Shown: positions 29,786 through 40,420, counted from the first letter of the stretch. The stretch: 64,000 nucleotides of DNA from Collimonas sp. PA-H2 (GCF_002564105.1 NZ_PDBX01000001.1:2418001-2482000), one strand, 5' to 3'. The notes: generated from the sequence alone by a model not told the origin. Program-made: numbers and translations.

Positions 29786-31471
29786 ATGGAATGGCTGCAT
29801 GACCTATTCAAGAGATCCCCTGAGATAGCGCTGTTTTTTTCGCTCGCAGTCGGTTATTACGTCGGCAAGATCAAGTTTGGCAAATTCCAGCTCGGCGGCG
29901 TCGCCGGGTCGTTGCTGGTGGCGGTGCTGGTCAGCCAGGTGGGGGTGCAGGTCGATCCGGGCGTCAAGGCAGTCTTGTTCGCACTGTTCATTTATGCGGT
30001 CGGCTATGAAAGCGGTCCGCAATTCTTCAATTCTCTGGGCCGACAGTCGATCCGCGAAATCTTCCTGGCGGCGATCCTGGCGCTCACCGGCCTGGCGACG
30101 GTAGTGATCATGGCCCGGCTGTTCGGCCTCGACAAGGGACTGGCGGCAGGCATCGCGGCCGGCGGCCTGACGCAGTCGGCCATCATCGGCACCGCCGGCG
30201 ACGCCATCACCAAGCTCGGGCTGGATGCGGCCGAAGTGGCGCGCCTGCAGGGCAATGTCGCGGTGGGCTATGCCGTGACCTACGTCTTCGGTTCCTTCGG
30301 CGCCATCATCGTCTGCGTCAATATCCTGCCCAAGCTGATGGGGCGCAGCATCCGCGAAGATGCGGCCAGGGCTGAGACCGCCATGCAGGCCGGGGTCAAG
30401 GTGCTGGGGCCGGAGCAGCATGCGGCCTTGCCGGAGCTGGTCGGGCGCCTGTATGAAGTCACCCAGGGCAAGATCTCGGTCGAGGAAGTGGAAAATCTCG
30501 ATCCGGCCACCGCCGTCACGATTGAAAGAGTCATGCGCGCGGGCCAGGTGATCGAAGTCAATCCGCAGCTGCAGCTGCAGCCGCAGGATATCGTGCTGGT
30601 GGTGGGTCGCCGCGAAGCGGTGGTCAGCACCTCCGGTTTCCTCGGCAAGGAAGTGTATGCGGTGGAAGGCATGGAGCTGACCATGCAGCATCGGGAAGTG
30701 GTGCTGACCAACCGGGAATTCCATAACAAGAGCGTGGCGGCAATCCGGGAGCAAACCGCGGGCGACGTACGCCACGGTATCTACGTGGTGCAGATCAGCC
30801 GCATGGGGCAGGTGCTGCCCATCCTGCCTGAAACCATCGTCCAGGTGGGCGACGTGGTGTCCATCTATGGCGCCGAACAGGACGTCAAGCGGGTGGCCGA
30901 TATCGTCGGCTACGTGATCGTTCCCACCGCCAAAACCGATTTCGTCTATCTGGGCGCCGGCCTGGTGGTGGGTTTGCTGGCGGGCCTGCTAGTGGCCAAG
31001 GTCGGCTCGATTCCGCTGACCCTCGGCAGCGGCGGCGGCGCCCTGCTCTCCGGCCTGCTGTTCGGCTGGTTCCGTTCCAAGCACCAGTCCTTCGGCGCCA
31101 TGCCGGTGGCGGCGGTGCAGATCCTGAAAGACCTCGGCCTGGCCGGTTTCGTGGTGGTGGTCGGCCTGTCTTCCGGCTTGCAGGCGGTGCAGACGGTGCG
31201 GCAGCAGGGCTTCACCATCTTCGGCGTCGGTATGGTGGTGACCATCTTGCCGATGATCCTGACCATGCTGATCGGCCGCTATGTGCTGCGCTATGACAAT
31301 ACGGCGGTGTTCGCCGGCGCCCTGAGCGGTTCGCGCAGCGCCAATCCAGCTTTCGGCGAAGTGCTCGACAAGGCCGAAAACGCCATCCCGACCGTGCCTT
31401 TCGCCATCACCTATGCACTGGCCAATGTATTCCTGACCCTGCTCGGACCGCTGGTGGTGGCGCTGGTCTGA
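29786..31471 (+). CDS. aspT: aspartate:alanine antiporter
   Basis: A 561-residue transporter of the AspT family (AAE). About five membrane helices lie at the N-terminus (FFSLAVGYYVGKIKFG). A cytoplasmic region follows with two RCK-C (TrkA-C) type domains (about residues 200-370, with LQPQDIVLVVGRREAV and VQVGDVVSIYG). A second helix bundle completes it, with the family's GALSGSRSANPAF motif near the end. It exchanges external aspartate for internal alanine electrogenically. ATG 29786 is 8 bp after GGAAGGA. The aspartate 4-decarboxylase gene follows 65 bp later, completing the cycle. Confidence 0.9.
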   Translation: MEWLHDLFKRSPEIALFFSLAVGYYVGKIKFGKFQLGGVAGSLLVAVLVSQVGVQVDPGVKAVLFALFIYAVGYESGPQFFNSLGRQSIREIFLAAILALTGLATVVIMARLFGLDKGLAAGIAAGGLTQSAIIGTAGDAITKLGLDAAEVARLQGNVAVGYAVTYVFGSFGAIIVCVNILPKLMGRSIREDAARAETAMQAGVKVLGPEQHAALPELVGRLYEVTQGKISVEEVENLDPATAVTIERVMRAGQVIEVNPQLQLQPQDIVLVVGRREAVVSTSGFLGKEVYAVEGMELTMQHREVVLTNREFHNKSVAAIREQTAGDVRHGIYVVQISRMGQVLPILPETIVQVGDVVSIYGAEQDVKRVADIVGYVIVPTAKTDFVYLGAGLVVGLLAGLLVAKVGSIPLTLGSGGGALLSGLLFGWFRSKHQSFGAMPVAAVQILKDLGLAGFVVVVGLSSGLQAVQTVRQQGFTIFGVGMVVTILPMILTMLIGRYVLRYDNTAVFAGALSGSRSANPAFGEVLDKAENAIPTVPFAITYALANVFLTLLGPLVVALV

Positions 31472-31524
31472 TCCGTTTGTGACCCATCCCGGGTCTGCCG
31501 CGGCGGACTCACACTATTCAATAA

Positions 31525-33201
<1,677 letters not shown>

Positions 33202-33222
33202 GTAAAGATAGCGGCAGACGAT

Positions 33223-33256
33223 AAAAATCCCATGGCATGCCATGGGATTTTTTTTT
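33223..33256 (+). terminator. intrinsic terminator after aspD
   Basis: Stem AAAAATCCCATGG / CCATGGGATTTTT, loop CATG, then a run of nine T. It separates aspD from the convergent peroxidase gene. The A-run on the other arm lets it work in both directions. Confidence 0.9.
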
Positions 33257-33266
33257 GATGACCGCG

Positions 33267-34535
33267 TTACGGCTTATAGCCGTCGTTCAGGGTTTTCAGG
33301 AAGGCGATGACATCCTTGATTTCGCTGTCCGTCAATGCCGGCTGGCCGCCCGGCTTGCGGTCGAACGGCGCCTCCACATTGACGTTGCCGTGATAAGCCG
33401 GCGGCAAGTCGTCGTATTTCATGACGCTGCCGTCTTTTGCTTTCGGATACCATTTCTGCGGCTGGGTATCGCGCTCCACATAGAATTTGATGACCTGTTC
33501 CAGGCTGCTGAAGCTGCCGTTGTGGAAAAACACCTTGCGCGTCGCCACATTGCGCAGCGATGGCGTCTTGAACATGCCGCAGTATTCGGTCTTGTCTTTC
33601 AGGTCGGTGCGGTCGGGGCCGCACAGGCCCATGTCGTAGTATTTCGGGTCGGTGTTGGCCGGGATATGCTTGTTGCGCGGCACGCCGATGGCGATCAGGC
33701 CGTAATCGGTAAACTGCGGGAAGGCGCCGCTGGGGCTGATTTCGCTGATGTGGCAAGAGGCGCAATTGCCCTTGGCGGGATTGTTGAACAGCTGCAGGCC
33801 GCGCAGCTCCTGCTTGCTGAGCTGGGTTTGCTGGCGCAGGAAGGCGTCGTACTTGCTGTTGTAGGGGTAGAACTCGGTCGGACTTTCCTGGAACACTTCG
33901 AGCGCCATCAGCGCCCATTTGAAGGCTTGTTCCTGGTTGTCGAAAATAGTTGCGCCGAAAGTCTGGCGGAACTGTGCCGCATAGCTGGCCCGCTTCAGTT
34001 TTTCCACCACCTCGGCCGGGCTGGCGTTGCCCATCTCATGCGCCGACAACAGGGGAATGCGCGCCTGGTCGTGCGTCGACGGCGCGCGGCCATCCCAGTT
34101 ATGGCCGCCGGTAGGGCCGGCATCGATGCTGTCGTCGCCGTCGTCATCGAAGAAGTGTTCGGTAAACGCCGGCACGTTCTGGATATAGCGCAGCGACGGC
34201 GCCGCCCGCGTACCGAGGGTTTTCATCTCCTTGCCACCGAGCTGGACCGCCAGGTTGTTGGGCGGGCCGAAGGCGTGTTCCGGACTATGGCAGGTGGCGC
34301 AGGACATCTTGCCTGAGGCCGACAACGAGGAATCTGAAAACATGGTGCGTCCCAGCGCCGTCATCGCAGCTACCGACGGCTGCTGTTTCAGCGTGGGCGC
34401 GTAGGTGGCGCCGAGATAGGCCGGCGTCGCCGGCTTGGCGGCCGCTACCGGGCCGGCGTCGGCATGCTGCTGGCCGCAGCCGTTCAGGAAGAGCGCGGCT
34501 ATGCCGCTCAGGAATGCAAGGACCGCTGGTTTCAT
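33267..34535 (-). CDS. di-heme cytochrome c peroxidase/MauG family lipoprotein, copy 2
   Basis: A 422-residue paralogue of the protein at 19036-20376. Lipobox FLNGC near residue 20. Heme sites CATCH and CASCH are in the same order, with the same blocks around them (MSCATCHSPEHAFGPPN, MFKTPSLRNVATR and DVIAFLKTLNDGY). Periplasmic peroxidase or protein-oxidising activity is expected. It is divergent from a phosphoesterase gene, and the shared spacer holds a near-perfect Pho box pointing towards it. No extra domains. Confidence 0.87.
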   Translation of the reverse strand: MKPAVLAFLSGIAALFLNGCGQQHADAGPVAAAKPATPAYLGATYAPTLKQQPSVAAMTALGRTMFSDSSLSASGKMSCATCHSPEHAFGPPNNLAVQLGGKEMKTLGTRAAPSLRYIQNVPAFTEHFFDDDGDDSIDAGPTGGHNWDGRAPSTHDQARIPLLSAHEMGNASPAEVVEKLKRASYAAQFRQTFGATIFDNQEQAFKWALMALEVFQESPTEFYPYNSKYDAFLRQQTQLSKQELRGLQLFNNPAKGNCASCHISEISPSGAFPQFTDYGLIAIGVPRNKHIPANTDPKYYDMGLCGPDRTDLKDKTEYCGMFKTPSLRNVATRKVFFHNGSFSSLEQVIKFYVERDTQPQKWYPKAKDGSVMKYDDLPPAYHGNVNVEAPFDRKPGGQPALTDSEIKDVIAFLKTLNDGYKP

Positions 34536-34608
34536 GATGATGGAAGGCGAAGTGGTGGGCGAACTGCCGCAAGTGTTGTTATTTTGTGCGCAAGACTAGC
34601 AGTCCTGC

Positions 34609-34626
34609 ATGACAGAACGATGACAC
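34609..34626 (-). promoter_or_regulatory. candidate Pho box between peroxidase 2 and phosphoesterase 2
   Basis: On the minus strand the sequence is GTGTCAT-CGTT-CTGTCAT, matching the two-repeat PhoB consensus at 13 of 14 positions with the right 4-base spacer. It lies 74 bp upstream of the peroxidase start and 101 bp upstream of the divergent phosphoesterase. Confidence 0.65.
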
Positions 34627-34727
34627 GCTCCTTTGCAAAAAAATAAATACCGGCCGGAGACCGGCATTTCACACAGTTGAAATATTCGGGGCATAGGATT
34701 GCGCTTTTTATCGCCCAGGGAGGGGTT

Positions 34728-36872
34728 ATGAAGCGGACTATGGATTGGCTGCCGGTTACGGTAGCCGCGGTGACGTTATCGGCGGGATTGAGTGCATGTG
34801 GCGGCGGTGGCAGCGGTTCGGTCGGCGGCGATACAGGCGCAGTGACCGCCGGCCAGGTGACTGGCAGCTACTACGAAAATGCGCAAGTATGTTTTGAGGA
34901 CAAGGTCAAGAAAGCCACCTGCGATGCGGCATCGCCGGTAGTCAAGACCGGCGCCGACGGTTCCTACTCCTTGCGAGGCCAGGGTCCGGTGCTGGCGACC
35001 ATCGACACCAGCGCCATCCATCACGAAGTGCTGGGCGACAAAGGCACGGCCGTCGCGCAAAAGCTGCTGTTCCGCGCACCTGTAGGCCGCAGCGCCTTCG
35101 TCAGCGCGATTTCCACTGAACTGGCTGCGGCCATGGACGCCAACGGCGGCGATTTCGCCGATGCCAGCAAGAAGCTGGCGGCAAAAATCGGCACCGCTGA
35201 AGCCAACCTGCTGGCCGACATCAACAAGCTCGGCGGCCAGGACCTGGCTGCCTTGAAGGCAGAAGCCGCGGCAATCAATGCCGCCATCGCTGCCGCCGTG
35301 GCGCAGGGTGGCGACGTTGATCTGGGCCAGGCGTTGGGGCGCGCGCTGGCCATGAACAACATCCAGAACGTGGTGGTGATCTTTGCCGAAAACCGCGGCT
35401 TCGACAATCTGTACGGCCTGTACCCGGGCGCTAACGGCATTCCCGGCGTCAATCCGACTTCAACCTCGGCCTACGTGCCGCAGAAAGACTTCGACGGCAG
35501 CACCCTGCCCGTCCTGCCGCCGACCTGGGGCGGCATGACCCTGGCCGGCCAGAGCACGGTCATCACTCAGGCGCAGTCGGCCAATCTGCCGAACAAGCCG
35601 TTCCAGATCGATGACAGCAATAGCCCGATCTACATGTCCTCGGCCGTGATCACGCGCGACCTGGTGCATCGTTTCTACAATAATCAGATGCAGATCAACG
35701 GCGGCAAGAACGACAAGTTCACCGCCTACTCTGACGCCGGCGGCCTCAGCATGGGCTACTACGACGGCAGCAAGATGAAGCTGTGGAACATCGCCAAGCA
35801 GTACACGCTGGCCGACAACTTCTTCATGGGCGCCTTCGGCGGTTCTTTCCTGACCCATCAATACCTGATCTGCGCCTGCGCCCCGACCTATCCGAATGCC
35901 GACGCCGCCACTTCGCCGGCCAAGAATAACATTTCGGCGGTCAACCTGGACGCCAGCGGCAACCTGATCGGCCTGGCGCCGGGCACCGGCAATCCGACCT
36001 CGGTATTGAATGGCGCGCCTGTCTACCAGAAAGACAGCACCATCACACCGAAAGACGCCTCCGGCATGTTCTATGCGGTCAACACCATGCAGCCGCCGTA
36101 CCAGCCTAGTGGCAATGCCGCGGCCGCCGTGGCTGCGTATGCCGATCCGAGCAAGGCGACTACCTTGCCGACGCAATCGCAGACCACGATTGGCGACCAG
36201 CTTAGCGCCAAGGGCATCAACTGGGCCTGGTATGCCGGCGCCTGGAACGCCGCGCTGGCGGATGCGCCGAACGCCAGCCGCAGCGTGATCTATAGCGGCA
36301 AGGTGCAGTTCCAGCCGCATCACCAGCCGTTCAACTACTACAGCCGTTTCGATCCGGCCACGGCGACCGGCGCCGCCGAACGCGCCAGCCACCTGAAGGA
36401 TTTCGACGCCTCGTTCCTGCAAGATGCGGCGGCGGGCAAACTGCCGGCGGTAGCGTTCTACAAGCCGCAGGGTAACCTCAACCAGCACCCTGGTTACGCC
36501 AACGTCGTCGACGGCGATGCGCATATCGCCGATGTGATCGCCAAGCTGCAAGCCAGCCCGCAGTGGAAACACATGCTGATCGTCGTGACCTACGATGAAA
36601 ACGGCGGCTTCTGGGACCACGTCGCGCCGCCTAAGGGCGACCGCTGGGGTCCGGGCATGCGCCTGCCGACCTTGCTGGTTTCACCGTATGCGAAAAAGGG
36701 CTTTGTCGACCACACTCAGTACGATACCGCTTCGATCCTGCGCTTCATCACGAACCGCTATTCGCTGCCGGTACTGCCCGGCATCACGGCGCGCGATAAG
36801 GCGCTGGTGGCCAACGGCGGCAAGCCGATGGGCGATCTGACCGGCGCCCTGACGCCAGTGCCGCAGGAGTAA
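34728..36872 (+). CDS. AcpA/phospholipase C-family phosphoesterase, copy 2
   Basis: A 714-residue exported phosphoesterase. Lipoprotein signal ending LSACGGGG (Cys near residue 23). A helical N-terminal domain of about 180 residues follows. The alkaline-phosphatase-superfamily domain contains ENRGFDNLYGLYPG (about residue 221), VTYDENGGFWDHV and VSPYAKKGFVDHTQYD. The ENRxFD block is the more canonical version compared with copy 1. Start ATG 34728 follows AGGGAGGGG. Divergent from a peroxidase gene; a strong terminator follows. Likely Pho-regulated phosphate scavenging. Confidence 0.86.
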   Translation: MKRTMDWLPVTVAAVTLSAGLSACGGGGSGSVGGDTGAVTAGQVTGSYYENAQVCFEDKVKKATCDAASPVVKTGADGSYSLRGQGPVLATIDTSAIHHEVLGDKGTAVAQKLLFRAPVGRSAFVSAISTELAAAMDANGGDFADASKKLAAKIGTAEANLLADINKLGGQDLAALKAEAAAINAAIAAAVAQGGDVDLGQALGRALAMNNIQNVVVIFAENRGFDNLYGLYPGANGIPGVNPTSTSAYVPQKDFDGSTLPVLPPTWGGMTLAGQSTVITQAQSANLPNKPFQIDDSNSPIYMSSAVITRDLVHRFYNNQMQINGGKNDKFTAYSDAGGLSMGYYDGSKMKLWNIAKQYTLADNFFMGAFGGSFLTHQYLICACAPTYPNADAATSPAKNNISAVNLDASGNLIGLAPGTGNPTSVLNGAPVYQKDSTITPKDASGMFYAVNTMQPPYQPSGNAAAAVAAYADPSKATTLPTQSQTTIGDQLSAKGINWAWYAGAWNAALADAPNASRSVIYSGKVQFQPHHQPFNYYSRFDPATATGAAERASHLKDFDASFLQDAAAGKLPAVAFYKPQGNLNQHPGYANVVDGDAHIADVIAKLQASPQWKHMLIVVTYDENGGFWDHVAPPKGDRWGPGMRLPTLLVSPYAKKGFVDHTQYDTASILRFITNRYSLPVLPGITARDKALVANGGKPMGDLTGALTPVPQE

Positions 36873-36926
36873 ATTGCAGGAAGGTCGCTGCTGCAGGTCC
36901 GGGCAACGATTGATTGGCGACATCGC

Positions 36927-36960
36927 ACCGGCTGCCTTGAAAAAGGCAGCCGGTTTTTTT
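36927..36960 (+). terminator. intrinsic terminator after phosphoesterase 2
   Basis: Stem ACCGGCTGCCTT / AAGGCAGCCGGT with GAAA tetraloop followed by seven T. Very strong intrinsic terminator; it touches the 3' end of the convergent flavin-oxidase gene. Confidence 0.92.
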
Positions 36961-37951
36961 ACGCCGGCCAGGCGCCCATCGGCGCCAGCGCCGGTGAGAA
37001 TTCCGCTGCGCTCCAGCGCAGCGGCAACGATGCCTCGACCCGTATCGCCTGTTCCACATGGAAGCGCAGCAAGCGCTGCGCGCCGGCGAACGATGCGACT
37101 TCAGGTCCGTCCCAGATCAGCTCGGCCGTCACCGCCAGGTAGATCAGGTCGCCGCTGGCGAAATCGATGAACAGCAAGCCGGCGCGCGGATGCACGACCA
37201 GGTTGCCGATGGTGTTGAAGAAAAAATTGCCGACGAAGTCCGGCACGGTCAGCGTCTTGGCGTCGTCGATGCGGACAAAGCCGGGCTTGCCGCCGCGATG
37301 CGAAACGTCGGCGCCGTAGCCGCCCTCCCCGGCCTCGCCATCTGCGGATTGCTCTTGCAGAAAAGCGGTGGCGATGAAGAAGGTGTCGGCGCTGCTGATC
37401 AGCTGCTGCATGGCGCCGTCCAGCTCGCCGGTGCGATGCACCCGCGGCGCCGCGGCGCTGGCGCTGTCGATGGCGCTTGGGCGGCGCGCCTGGATGTATT
37501 TGGGGCAGTTGCCGAAGCTCTGCTCGACTTTCAGGGTCCAGCCATCCGCATCCAGCTGCTCGACCCTGCCGTTCATGCGATTGCGGCGGCGTGTGTGCGG
37601 CTCGATGCCCAGCAAGCCGATGGCGGCGTTGGCGGCCAGGGTTTGCTGCAGCGGATCGGCCGCCAGCGCATGGGCATGGATGCGCAGATGCTCGGCATCC
37701 GGCGAGGTGACGAAACCGGGGGCGCCGGTCACGATCGAGGCCCATGGCTGTTGCTGGCGGTCGACGCTGCCGACGATCATGAACGGCAGCTGGCTGAAGA
37801 ATTCGCGGTGCTGGTCAGGCATCGCGGCGCGGATCACCTGGCTGCGCGCCGCCATTTTTTCCAGTACGCCGGCGCGTTGCTGCACTGCCCGCTCGCCGCG
37901 ATGGAACACCGATTTTCCAGCGCCGGCGCTGGCTGTTTCCGGATGGTTCAT
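36959..37951 (-). CDS. pyridoxamine 5'-phosphate oxidase-fold protein
   Basis: A 330-residue protein with a split-barrel flavin-binding fold. The N-terminal half has the FMN-barrel segments (FMIVGSVDRQQQPWASIV and TLAANAAIGLLGIEPHTRRRNR). The C-terminal half repeats the fold (FIATAF, GGKPGFVRIDDAKTL, PDFVGNFFFNTIGNLVVHPRAGLLFIDF, in separate stretches). This matches the PPOX-family proteins annotated as general stress or flavin oxidoreductases. The substrate is unknown. ATG 37951 is preferred to an upstream TTG. Confidence 0.78.
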   Translation of the reverse strand: MNHPETASAGAGKSVFHRGERAVQQRAGVLEKMAARSQVIRAAMPDQHREFFSQLPFMIVGSVDRQQQPWASIVTGAPGFVTSPDAEHLRIHAHALAADPLQQTLAANAAIGLLGIEPHTRRRNRMNGRVEQLDADGWTLKVEQSFGNCPKYIQARRPSAIDSASAAAPRVHRTGELDGAMQQLISSADTFFIATAFLQEQSADGEAGEGGYGADVSHRGGKPGFVRIDDAKTLTVPDFVGNFFFNTIGNLVVHPRAGLLFIDFASGDLIYLAVTAELIWDGPEVASFAGAQRLLRFHVEQAIRVEASLPLRWSAAEFSPALAPMGAWPA

Positions 37952-38019
37952 GATTGCTTGCCTCGTCAATGATTGAGCACAGTATTACCCGCGGCGCGTT
38001 CACAGCAGATCGCGCCAGC

Positions 38020-38655
38020 TCAGGCCGCCAGCGGCTGGTTGGCGCGCATGGCGACAAAGCCCGGCAGCGCTTCGATGCGGCGCAGCCAGCTGCGGATCTG
38101 CGGATAAGCATCGAGCGCGATCCCGCCTTCCGGAGCATGCGCGATATAGCTGTAGGCCGCAACATCGGCAATGGTCGGATGGCCGCCGGTCAGGTAGTTC
38201 TGGCCGGCTAGGTGCGGCTCCAGGATCGCGAATAGCTGCAAGGCGGTGGCGCGCGCGGCTTCGCGGTCCAGCGGCGCGCCGAACAAGGCCGCCATGCGGG
38301 CGCTGGCAGGGCCTCGGAAAATCTCGCCGGCCGCCAGCGACAGGAAGCGTTGCACGGCGGCGGCGCCGAGCGGGTCGCGCGGCAGCCAGGCGGCATCGCC
38401 GTATTTGCTGGCCAGGTAGACCAGGATGGCATTTGAATCAGCCAGTGTGACCGCGCCGTCTTCAATCACTGGCACTTGGCCGAACGGGTTCTTGGCCAGG
38501 AATGCCGGCTTTTTTTGCTCGCCGGCGCGCAGATCGACTTCGATCATTTCAAACGGTAAATCCAGCAGCGACAAAAACAGTTCTACCCGGTGGGCATGGC
38601 CGGAGAAGGGCGAGCGGTAGAGGCGGATAGGCTGGGCTGGGCGGACGACTGGCAT
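38020..38655 (-). CDS. glutathione S-transferase family protein 2
   Basis: A 211-residue GST. N-terminal thioredoxin fold with IRLYRSPFSGHAHRVELFL and the glutathione-site stretch NPFGQVPVIEDGAVTLADSNAILVY (split by the cis-Pro turn). All-helical C-terminal domain with HPTIADVAAYSY. Start ATG 38655 follows AGGAG. It lies next to a TetR gene on the same strand, and a perfect palindrome upstream of it (38734-38751) is the likely operator. Probably induced by an electrophile sensed by TetR. Confidence 0.86.
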   Translation of the reverse strand: MPVVRPAQPIRLYRSPFSGHAHRVELFLSLLDLPFEMIEVDLRAGEQKKPAFLAKNPFGQVPVIEDGAVTLADSNAILVYLASKYGDAAWLPRDPLGAAAVQRFLSLAAGEIFRGPASARMAALFGAPLDREAARATALQLFAILEPHLAGQNYLTGGHPTIADVAAYSYIAHAPEGGIALDAYPQIRSWLRRIEALPGFVAMRANQPLAA

Positions 38656-38733
38656 GGCAAGACTCCTGGAGAATTTGAATAAGACGCTGACAAAATGCGG
38701 CGCGGACGCTGCTAGCTGTAATACGGTAGTTCT

Positions 38734-38751
38734 GTACCGAACAATCGGTAC
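38734..38751. promoter_or_regulatory. candidate TetR operator at GST 2 promoter
   Basis: Perfect GTACCGA-N4-TCGGTAC palindrome about 80 bp upstream of the GST start. A related half-degenerate copy lies at the tetR start (39388-39405). Confidence 0.55.
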
Positions 38752-38809
38752 AATACAAAGCCAAAACAGTCTTGTCAAGTAAAAACCAGCTAAACCGGCG
38801 CAAGATTTT

Positions 38810-39379
38810 TTAGGCGGCCGGCGCGCCGAGCAAGATATTCGGGAAATTCTCGACCATGCGCATGAACGGCCCGTTGCTGCCCAGGGCGCGCGACACCACC
38901 AGCGAGCCCTGGATCGCGATCACGGCATTTTCGGCGCGCACCGCGGCCTCGACCTTGTCGATGCCGGCGTCTTCCGCCACCGCCGCCAGCAAAGCCATCA
39001 GGCTGCGCATGCGGCTGCCCAGATGCTGCTGGAACAAGGAGCCGGCCTCGCCGATGGTGAATACATCGGTCAGGCAAGGCGCCATGCCGTTGGAATAAAA
39101 CTCTGACAATTTTCCGGCAAACTCCAGTGCGCGCTGCTCGGGCGGCTGCTTGCTGGTCAGCGTCGGCAGCACATACTGGGTGAACCAGCCGCCGACCGCG
39201 GCCATCGCCGCGCTGGCCATGTCTTCCTTGCCGTTCGGAAAATAATGATACAGGCTGGAGCGGCCCAGGCCGGTGGCGTCCGACAGGCGCGACAGGCTGC
39301 TGCCCTCGTAGCCGAAGCGGCGGAAGGCGGCCAGGATGCGTTCGATGACTTCGTCTCGGGTAAGGGCGGCGGTGGGCAT
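38810..39379 (-). CDS. TetR-family transcriptional regulator
   Basis: A 189-residue TetR regulator. HTH at residues 10-55 (EVIERILAAFRRFGYEGSSL, SDATGLGRSSLYHYFPNGKED). The C-terminal ligand domain is helical. Start ATG 39379. It lies upstream of GST 2 on the same strand with 154 bp between them, so both have their own promoter. A GTACCGAATGTTCGTTG site overlaps the region just upstream of its start, consistent with autoregulation. Confidence 0.86.
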   Translation of the reverse strand: MPTAALTRDEVIERILAAFRRFGYEGSSLSRLSDATGLGRSSLYHYFPNGKEDMASAAMAAVGGWFTQYVLPTLTSKQPPEQRALEFAGKLSEFYSNGMAPCLTDVFTIGEAGSLFQQHLGSRMRSLMALLAAVAEDAGIDKVEAAVRAENAVIAIQGSLVVSRALGSNGPFMRMVENFPNILLGAPAA

Positions 39380-39387
39380 GATGATTT

Positions 39388-39405
39388 GTACCGAATGTTC
39401 GTTGT
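39388..39405. promoter_or_regulatory. candidate TetR autoregulatory operator
   Basis: GTACCGA-N4-TCGTTGT: left arm identical to the GST-promoter operator, right arm degenerate. Lies 9 bp upstream of the tetR start codon. Confidence 0.45.
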
Positions 39406-39488
39406 TATCAATTTAGAGGTGAAATGGCAAAACAGCAAGCACTTAGCGCGTAAAAAAGACAAAAACCCGGCAACACCGCGACAAATAA

Positions 39489-39506
39489 TGATTGCTTAGC
39501 TAATCA
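39489..39506. promoter_or_regulatory. candidate MarR operator upstream of marR
   Basis: TGATTGCTTAGCTAATCA, an imperfect palindrome centred on TTAGCTAA. The 12-mer TTG(C/T)TTAGCTAA recurs at 40005-40016 in front of the next gene, so one regulator probably binds both. Confidence 0.55.
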
Positions 39507-39526
39507 TATTTATCTACACTGGCCCT

Positions 39527-39943
39527 ATGTTTGATCACTGCCTTTATTTCAATACCACCGCGCTGGCGCGCATCGTCGAGCGCGAGTGGAACGCTGCCTA
39601 CCAGCCTTTCGACCTGACCGCACCGCAAGGTTTTGTCTTGCGCACCGTGCTGCGGCGGCCCGGTCTGCTGAGCAGCGAAGTGGCGGATGTCTTCGGCATC
39701 GCCAGGCCGACCGCGACCCGTTTACTGGATGCCTTGCTGGCCAAGCAGCTGATCGAGCGCCGGCCGTCGGCGGCAGACGGCCGCGAATGGAATATTTTCC
39801 CGACCGCCGCCGGGCTGGCGCTGGACGGACCGATCAACGCCGTCAGCGCCGAGGTGGCGCAGCGGCTGCGGCAGCAGATCGGCGGCGACCGTTTCGACGG
39901 CTCGATTGCGGCCCTGCGCGGGATTCGCGAAAGCATAGGCTGA
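39527..39943 (+). CDS. MarR-family transcriptional regulator
   Basis: A 138-residue MarR-type winged-helix protein. DNA-binding core VADVFGIARPTATRLLDALLAKQLIERRPS at about residues 49-78 (helix-turn-helix plus wing) and dimerisation helices at both ends. It is somewhat short but complete. There is no clear ribosome site. A palindrome with core TTAGCTAA precedes it, and the same site precedes the small membrane-protein gene downstream, suggesting the two form one regulon. Confidence 0.82.
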   Translation: MFDHCLYFNTTALARIVEREWNAAYQPFDLTAPQGFVLRTVLRRPGLLSSEVADVFGIARPTATRLLDALLAKQLIERRPSAADGREWNIFPTAAGLALDGPINAVSAEVAQRLRQQIGGDRFDGSIAALRGIRESIG

Positions 39944-39969
39944 TACAGCAGTAAGCACAGTGAGTACAG

Positions 39970-39993
39970 TGCGCCGCCCGGGCGCATTATTTT
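39970..39993 (+). terminator. probable terminator after marR
   Basis: Six-bp stem TGCGCC / GGCGCA with a 5-base loop, followed by TTATTTTT. Modest stem, decent T-run. Confidence 0.5.
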
Positions 39994-40000
39994 TCATCAT

Positions 40001-40019
40001 TTAGTTGTTTAGCTAACTT
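40001..40019. promoter_or_regulatory. second MarR-type operator copy
   Basis: TTAGTTGTTTAGCTAACTT contains the TTGTTTAGCTAA 12-mer shared with the marR promoter and a wider AGTT...AACT symmetry. Lies 20 bp upstream of the small membrane-protein start. Confidence 0.55.
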
Positions 40020-40039
40020 CTTTTGCGCGAGGAGCCGCC

Positions 40040-40294
40040 ATGCCTGTCATTTCACAAAATCCGCAGCAAGCCGCACGCCGTTCCACCTTGATCGTTAGCG
40101 TTATCGTTACGGTGATCGCGCTGTTGCTCGCCATCGCTTATCTGGCAATTGCCGAGCCGGAGACGGGCCAGGCTGCGTGCATCGCGGCGCACGCCGCCGA
40201 ACGCGGCATCAGCAGGCAGCAGCTGGCCAGCCAGATGCGTTATCAGGAGAACCTGGTTGCGATCCTGTCTGCCTGCAGCGGCATGACGCCATGA
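40040..40294 (+). CDS. small membrane protein, probable MarR target (84 aa)
   Basis: An 84-residue protein with one membrane helix (TLIVSVIVTVIALLLAIAYL, about residues 16-35) and a short polar, probably periplasmic C-terminal part with two cysteines. GAGGAG precedes the start. The MarR-type operator 20 bp upstream makes it a likely regulon member. No family recognised. Confidence 0.65.
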   Translation: MPVISQNPQQAARRSTLIVSVIVTVIALLLAIAYLAIAEPETGQAACIAAHAAERGISRQQLASQMRYQENLVAILSACSGMTP

Positions 40295-40420
40295 AATTGC
40301 AACAAGAAATTTCAGCAGCTGTACGCGTGGCAAGCCTATGTTTTAATTCCTGCGTGGCTTGGCATTGCCCAGGCTAGATCGCCTGTTCACCTGTTTCCAT
40401 ATACCTTTTGAGAGAGCCGC

